In this document: in pieces, positions 59,186 to 64,000 of the stretch
Layout: each line of letters starts with the position of its first letter
Position numbering within the stretch: position 1 is the stretch's first letter
Assembly: GCF_003473485.1 (NCBI RefSeq)
Contig: NC_053047.1
Location: forward strand, 34,148,972 to 34,212,971
DNA: 64,000 nucleotides
Source: Medicago truncatula
Taxonomy: Eukaryota > Streptophyta > Magnoliopsida > Fabales > Fabaceae
Reading direction: 5' to 3'
Position numbers and translations under genes: made by a program
The notes under the pieces: model-generated
The model's input: the letters and a program-made list of their open reading frames with translations, nothing else
Told to the model about the DNA's origin: nothing
Database searches by the model: none

Positions 59186-59545
59186 GTTCCCACATATGGT
59201 AGGCTGTGCCAAACGAGTAAGTTACGGAAATGCCCTTCGGTAGTAAACTGCCGAAGTTTTTAGGAAATCGGCGGCAGTTAACTGCCGAGGAAAACCTCGG
59301 TAGTTAACTGCCGAGGAAAACTCAACATAACCAGAACCCATAACCACAGGTAGTTTTTAGAATGATGAAGATTTTCTCGGCAGTTAACTACCGAGGTTTT
59401 CTTCGGCAGTTTTCTTCGGTAGTTAACTACCGAGGTTTTCCTCGGCAGTTAACTGCCGCCGGTTTCCTAAAAACTTCGTTAGCAAACTGCCGAAGGGTAT
59501 TTTCATATTTTACTCGTGTGGCACAGCTAAACAACATGTGGGAAC
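59186..59545. mobile_element. 360 bp foldback element of repeated GTTAAC palindromes
   Basis: Inverted arms of about 135 bp (gttcccacat at 59186, complement ending atgtgggaac at 59545) leave a centre of about 60 to 80 bases. Five exact GTTAAC-centred modules of the form cggYagttaactRccgag occur, plus two decayed ones with taaac or gcaaac cores, joined by 'gaaaac' or 'gttttc' spacers. Each module is itself nearly self-complementary. Flanks share 'aatt.gct' but no clean duplication. It lies 208 bp before the ATG of the cysteinyl-tRNA synthetase copy. Confidence 0.8.
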
Positions 59546-59752
59546 ATCAATTCGCTAGATACATTGATTAATTTTTTTTTTGAAATTGTTTAAAATAAAA
59601 TTAAAAGTGAAAAAAGAGTATAAAAAGCGAAAGAAAACAAGTCGAGAGAGAACAGAACATCGAAACCTCTCTCTCTTCGCCGCCACAAAACCTATCGCAG
59701 AACTCGTTACTAAGAGCGATCGACTACAAAAACTTATTTTTTCCATTAAAGT

Positions 59753-60059
59753 ATGGAAAGTTTTCTCTCAAAAATTGATAAACCGCAACCCTTTGGTACT
59801 TCCGGCGCTAACAACGGCGGTAAGGGAAGTGAAACTCCTGGTAATGGTGTAGTCAAACAGAATAATGTCAAACCAAAAAGAAAAAAGAAACGAGTTGAAT
59901 CATTGCAGTTATACAATTCCAAGAATAACGAGATGGAGGTCTTTGAACCTGAAGTAAAAGGTAAGGTTTCCATGTATGTCTGTGGAGTCACATCTTATGA
60001 TTACAGTCATCTCGGGCACGCACGTGCCGCCATTTCTTTTGATATCCTCGTTAGGTATC

Positions 60060-60098
<39 letters not shown>

Positions 60099-63000
60099 TC
60101 TTCTTCTTCTTCTTCTTCTTTTCTCTTTGATTCTTAATTGGGTTTTGTTTTGAAGTTATCATGTTTGTTGCCTCCATCTGTATTTTGCATAATCTATTGG
60201 GGGCGCGGTTCTGTGAATTGTACTCCAAAACCCTCTAAAACCATTAGATGTACTTAATGGTTTATAGCACCCTGGCATAAGGATTTCCAGCACCATGCAT
60301 AAAATTATGCCAAAACCATTTTGATGTGGAAATGGTTTCTGGGAGCTGTACTCCAAAATCATTTCTGAATTTATATAGGGTGCATAAGGATTTCTTATGC
60401 ACCATAACCGCACCCATCTATTGGGGTTTCAGTGTTTTTGTCCAAATTACTACCATTGTCATTGAAGCATGAAGATTAAAAGGATGAAAAACATAATAAT
60501 AATAATTGCTTGCAGCACAAGTAATCTAGTTAGAGGGCTTTTAGGTCTTTTTGCTTCGCTGTTATAGATTGTTCTATGTTAGTTGGTTCATTATTGTATA
60601 ACTATAAATACATATTGTAGTTGTACACATTGAATCAATAATGAGAATTGTCCTCTTTCATTCATTCCATATTATGGTTTTTAATTTTGTTTTCTTTAAT
60701 TTTAGATATTTGAAACATAAATTATGTCGTTGTTTGTACTTTGCTTAGTTTATGTCGTTGTTTAATTGTGAAAACATGCAGGTACCTTAAACATTTGAAA
60801 TATGAGGTGACATATGTGCGGAATTTCACTGATATTATTATTATTTATTTATTTATTTATTTTTTTGAAGAAGCTAAACTAGCCCCCACTCAAACTGACA
60901 CCGAGGAGAATCGAACCTGATGCCTTAAGGCTTTGTTTGCGAGTTTGGAGGGGAAGGGAGGGGAGGGTTTTGGAATAAAGGAAGGAGCAAGTGGAAGAAA
61001 TAGAGTACATTGGGAGGGGAGGGCTTTGAGGGGTTAATTTTTCTTCATGATAAGAAAATCCTCCTCATTTGGGGAACTCAAAAATTGTATTGGAGGAGGG
61101 TTTTGGAGGGTTTATATGAATTCTTCAAATTTATTCTATGTTGTTATATTATTCTTAATATTAAAAATATATGAATCATAAGCATTAGTTTATCATTCTA
61201 TAAAAAAAAACACTCTTTTAAAAATATCAGTCCTTTTGAATTACAGTTTGAATGAGAAGCCGGTTTTTAACAATATCAGTGTTCCCGCTTGATACATGAA
61301 AACTCGTAACTGTCAATTAATGCTACAAGTTCATCTATCCCTTAAAACTTGTATGCTGAACTGGTACTGTTTTACATGAATTCCTCATATGATTCTTGTG
61401 TGCTTATTTGAAACTGCTAATATCGCTATTGCTGCAGATAATTAAGCGAGCAAATGAGAAAGGTGTGGATCCTTTGGAGTTAAGCAGACATTTTTGCGAT
61501 GAATATAATGTTGATATGTCTGATCTTCTGTGTGAGAGACCGACTAAGGAGCCTCGTGTTTCTGACCACATTGACCAGATAAAGGACATGATAACCAAGG
61601 TTTTACTCTTCCATTTTGATTGCCTTCTTTTGCTTTTGTTCGAAAATTTAGAGGAATTGCCGAAGTGAAAATATTTTTTTCTGCATGACTTTCATTTCAA
61701 TAGAATGCCAATGTTGACAGTGCATTTATAATTTGTTAATTACCTGATGACTGCGACAGATAAATGTGAAGGCCACTTTTTTTATGAAATGATATGTATC
61801 TTTTATGTTGTGTCATGTACTCTGCTCATTGCTCTAGTGATATTTAATTTAGATTTTCTGTCTTCCACCTCAACCCCCTTAAATTATTGATGCTTTTTGC
61901 CCTAATGTGGCATGTTTTCCTTTAGTTTGAAGGAATTAATTAAGCATTTGATAGGAGGTTAATCATTAAGGTACTTTTCAGATTATCAACAATGACTTTG
62001 CTTACGAGGTTGACGGAGATGTTTTCTATTCTGTTGAGAAATTCCCAAATTACGGTGCGCTGTCTGGGCAAAGGCTAGAACATAATATAGCTGGGCAATG
62101 AGTGGCTGTCGACTCAAGAAAGCGTCACCCAGCTGATTTTGCACTATGGAAGGTGCGAGAACCCTTGCCAGTTTTGCTAACATATTCTTAGTTATAATTG
62201 GGATATTACTCATTTCATTTTCATGATAATAATTGCAGGCTGCTAAGCCAGGAGAGCCCAGCTGGGACAGTCCATGGGGTCCCGGAAGGCCTGGATGGCA
62301 CATTGAATGCAGTGCAATGAGTGCGTGTTATTTATCTCATAAATTTGATATTCATGGTGGTGGAATTGATTTGATCTTTCCTCATCATGAAAATGAGATT
62401 GCTCAAAACCGGGCTGCTGACAAAGAGAGTCGCATCAAGTATTGGTTGCACAACGGGCATGTGACTAACAACAATGAGAAGATGTCGAAATCCTTGGGGA
62501 ATTTTTTCACTGTTCGCGAGGTTACACCTTGAACAACCTTTTGATATTCATGTTTTAACAAGTGTTGTCAAATTTTCACGCGATTTTGTTTCTATTGCAG
62601 ATCACTGAACGTTACCATCCACTTGCTTTGAGACATTTCTTGATTAGTGCTCATTATAGAGCTCCACTAAATTACTCCATCGCACAGCTGGAGACTTCGT
62701 CTGATGCTATTTATTATATATTTCAGGTATGCAGCCTCTTATAATTTGTTTCACAAATTCTGCTTCGTTGGTTATGTGTTGACAGACAAGTTCATCTCTC
62801 AAGGTTAACAGTCTCATCACATAACCTGAAATTGATTTGTTTTTATATGGAGATGTGTTCATCGAAATGTTAACAGCTGGAGACTTTAAAGTTTAGCATC
62901 CCTAGAGAAATTGTTTTTAGCTATTATGATGTACTTTGAATTTAAGAAGGATTTTGTTATTTGGTTGTTAGACTCTTGAAGATTGTAGAGATGCTTTATC

Positions 63001-63725
63001 GTCATTTCTACAAGAAGACTCTGAGAAGAAAGATCAAATTAATGCTGCCGAAAAGTGTATTAATAAGTTGAAAGAGGAGTTTCAAACAGAAATGAATGAT
63101 GATTTGCAGACACATGTAATACTAAAAGGTGCTCTCCTAGAGGCCTTGAAATTCATGAACAGATCTTTGCAATTCAAACAATCCCTATTGAAAGTAGAGC
63201 AAGAAGTTAGAGAAGTTTTGAAAGTACTAGGATTATTGTCCTCTTTGTCCTATGCCGAGGTAACACGTTTTACTTAAGTGAACTTGTCTGTTGTGCATTT
63301 AATCTTTACAGATGCCTATACTTTCGGAAAGCCATCACGAAAAGGAAGGATGATAATTTTTATTGGTGCATCAGGTTCTGCAGCAGTTGAAAGATAAGGC
63401 GTTGAAGAGAGCAGGTTTGACGGAAAAGGAAGTGCTAAAACTGATTGAAGAAAGAAAGCAAGCTAGGATTAATAAGGATTTTGCTAAGAGCGATAATATT
63501 AGAACTGATCTAACTGCAAAGGGCATTGCACTTGAGGATGTCGACAATGAAATGATTTGGAGGCCATGCATCCCGAGTAAACCACTTGTTGCACAAGCTG
63601 TTTCGACAGACAACAAGGTACCTGAAGTAGAAGAAAAGCTATCAACACTTGCGGTGAGTCAAAAGGTAGAGGAAATACCTGCTGATCGAGAAGGGAAGGG
63701 ATCGCATGCATCATCATCAACATGA
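59753..63725 (+). pseudogene. Cysteinyl-tRNA synthetase copy, probably inactive
   Basis: Class I aminoacyl-tRNA synthetase that charges tRNA-Cys; without an obvious transit peptide it resembles the cytosolic form. Exons: 59753-60054, from 60782 (no end found), 61438-61599, 61982-62152, 62239-62520, 62601-62726, 62972-63259 and 63375-63725. Motifs: VCGVTSYDYSHLGHARAA with the zinc Cys77 and the HIGH-type HLGH (86-89), [20 protein letters not shown], and the KMSKS loop [12 protein letters not shown]. Lesion 1: exon 2 runs YLKHLKYEVTYVRNFTDI into an ATT microsatellite and Tourist-like DNA; the expected DDK and splice donor are missing. Lesion 2: TGA at 62099-62101 in [18 protein letters not shown], where the family has Arg. 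Other exons are well preserved, so decay is recent; an active paralogue must exist. Confidence 0.85.
60836..61225. mobile_element. Insertion truncating exon 2 of the CysRS copy
   Basis: Directly after FTDI comes an (ATT)n/(ATTT)n tract, then a short tRNA-like scrap (gagaatcgaacctgatgcc, about 60905). From 60928 a Tourist-like MITE starts aggctttgtttgcgagtttg, the same family as 4744-5133. The MITE's right terminus is not recognisable, so it is truncated or rearranged. Confidence 0.65.
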
Positions 63726-64000
63726 AGGTTGCATTAATACCCCTGTATAGCTATATGGACTGGGGGTCCAAAACTGCCAAAAAATCAAAACATAGGGGGC
63801 TGTTTTGTATTTAAGTTAGTTAGGGGGCCATAACCGCAACTTTTGGAAAGATAGGGGTCCAAAAGTGCAATTAAGCCTAAAATAAAATAAAATCCAATTT
63901 TTTTTCTTTCAAAAACAATATTAAGATCCTTTTCACAAATTTAAAGGCAAAACAGCTATTTTTGCAACTTCACTAAAAGAATCTCAAATTTTCATTAACA
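63726..64000. repeat. 3' flank with MITE fragment
   Basis: The 3' flank of the CysRS copy runs into 'ggggtccaaaactgcc' and 'gggggccataaccgcaac' repeats ending 'gcaattaagcct' (about 63755-63878), one arm of a Mutator-type MITE like that at 57501-57804. The rest is AT-rich up to the window end. Confidence 0.6.

Overview
This window is AT-rich plant nuclear DNA. Its genes are split by many introns and sit among dense small transposable elements. A legume, most likely Medicago, is my inference; it rests on the nodulin-21/VTL type iron transporter, an apparent Ogre-like LTR relic, tRNA-derived SINEs and abundant MITEs. No database search was possible. Coding sequences were rebuilt by joining exons at GT..AG sites that keep the reading frame and recover conserved protein motifs.

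Layout: 1-7.7 kb is repeat territory: two Helitron 3' ends, an LTR relic, nested Tourist-type MITEs, tandem duplications and a broken RPA1-like gene. 8.0-10.9 kb holds QCR6 (respiratory complex III hinge subunit), whose start codon is divided by an intron. 14.0-15.0 kb holds a SINE with intact target duplications, then an intact single-exon vacuolar iron transporter-like gene. 15.6-22.6 kb is a MITE field. 23.0-27.5 kb (minus strand) is a serine decarboxylase pseudogene with two lesions; a near-perfect 80 bp copy of its 3' end lies at 12.95 kb. 27.8-28.9 kb is a short LTR followed by an exact 4 x 56 bp array. 31.0-32.5 kb is a decayed MULE transposase.

33.8-63.7 kb is more gene-rich. It holds a type I inositol polyphosphate 5-phosphatase (+, 7 coding exons, 390 aa), nucleoporin SEH1 (-, 8 exons, 328 aa), a P-class PPR protein (-, 633 aa), the histone N-terminal acetyltransferase NAA40/NatD (-, 7 exons, 263 aa), a LINE 3' fragment, and a cytosolic-type cysteinyl-tRNA synthetase copy (+). 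The last carries a truncated exon 2 and an in-frame TGA, so it looks like a pseudogene.

The genes are independent housekeeping or transport functions and form no shared pathway. The least explained structure is a pair of foldback elements (49.0-50.0 and 59.2-59.5 kb) built from repeated self-complementary modules with a GTTAAC core; one lies about 200 bp upstream of the cysteinyl-tRNA synthetase copy. Seven further inverted-repeat elements carry exact or near-exact 9 bp target duplications, which places them with Mutator-type transposition.
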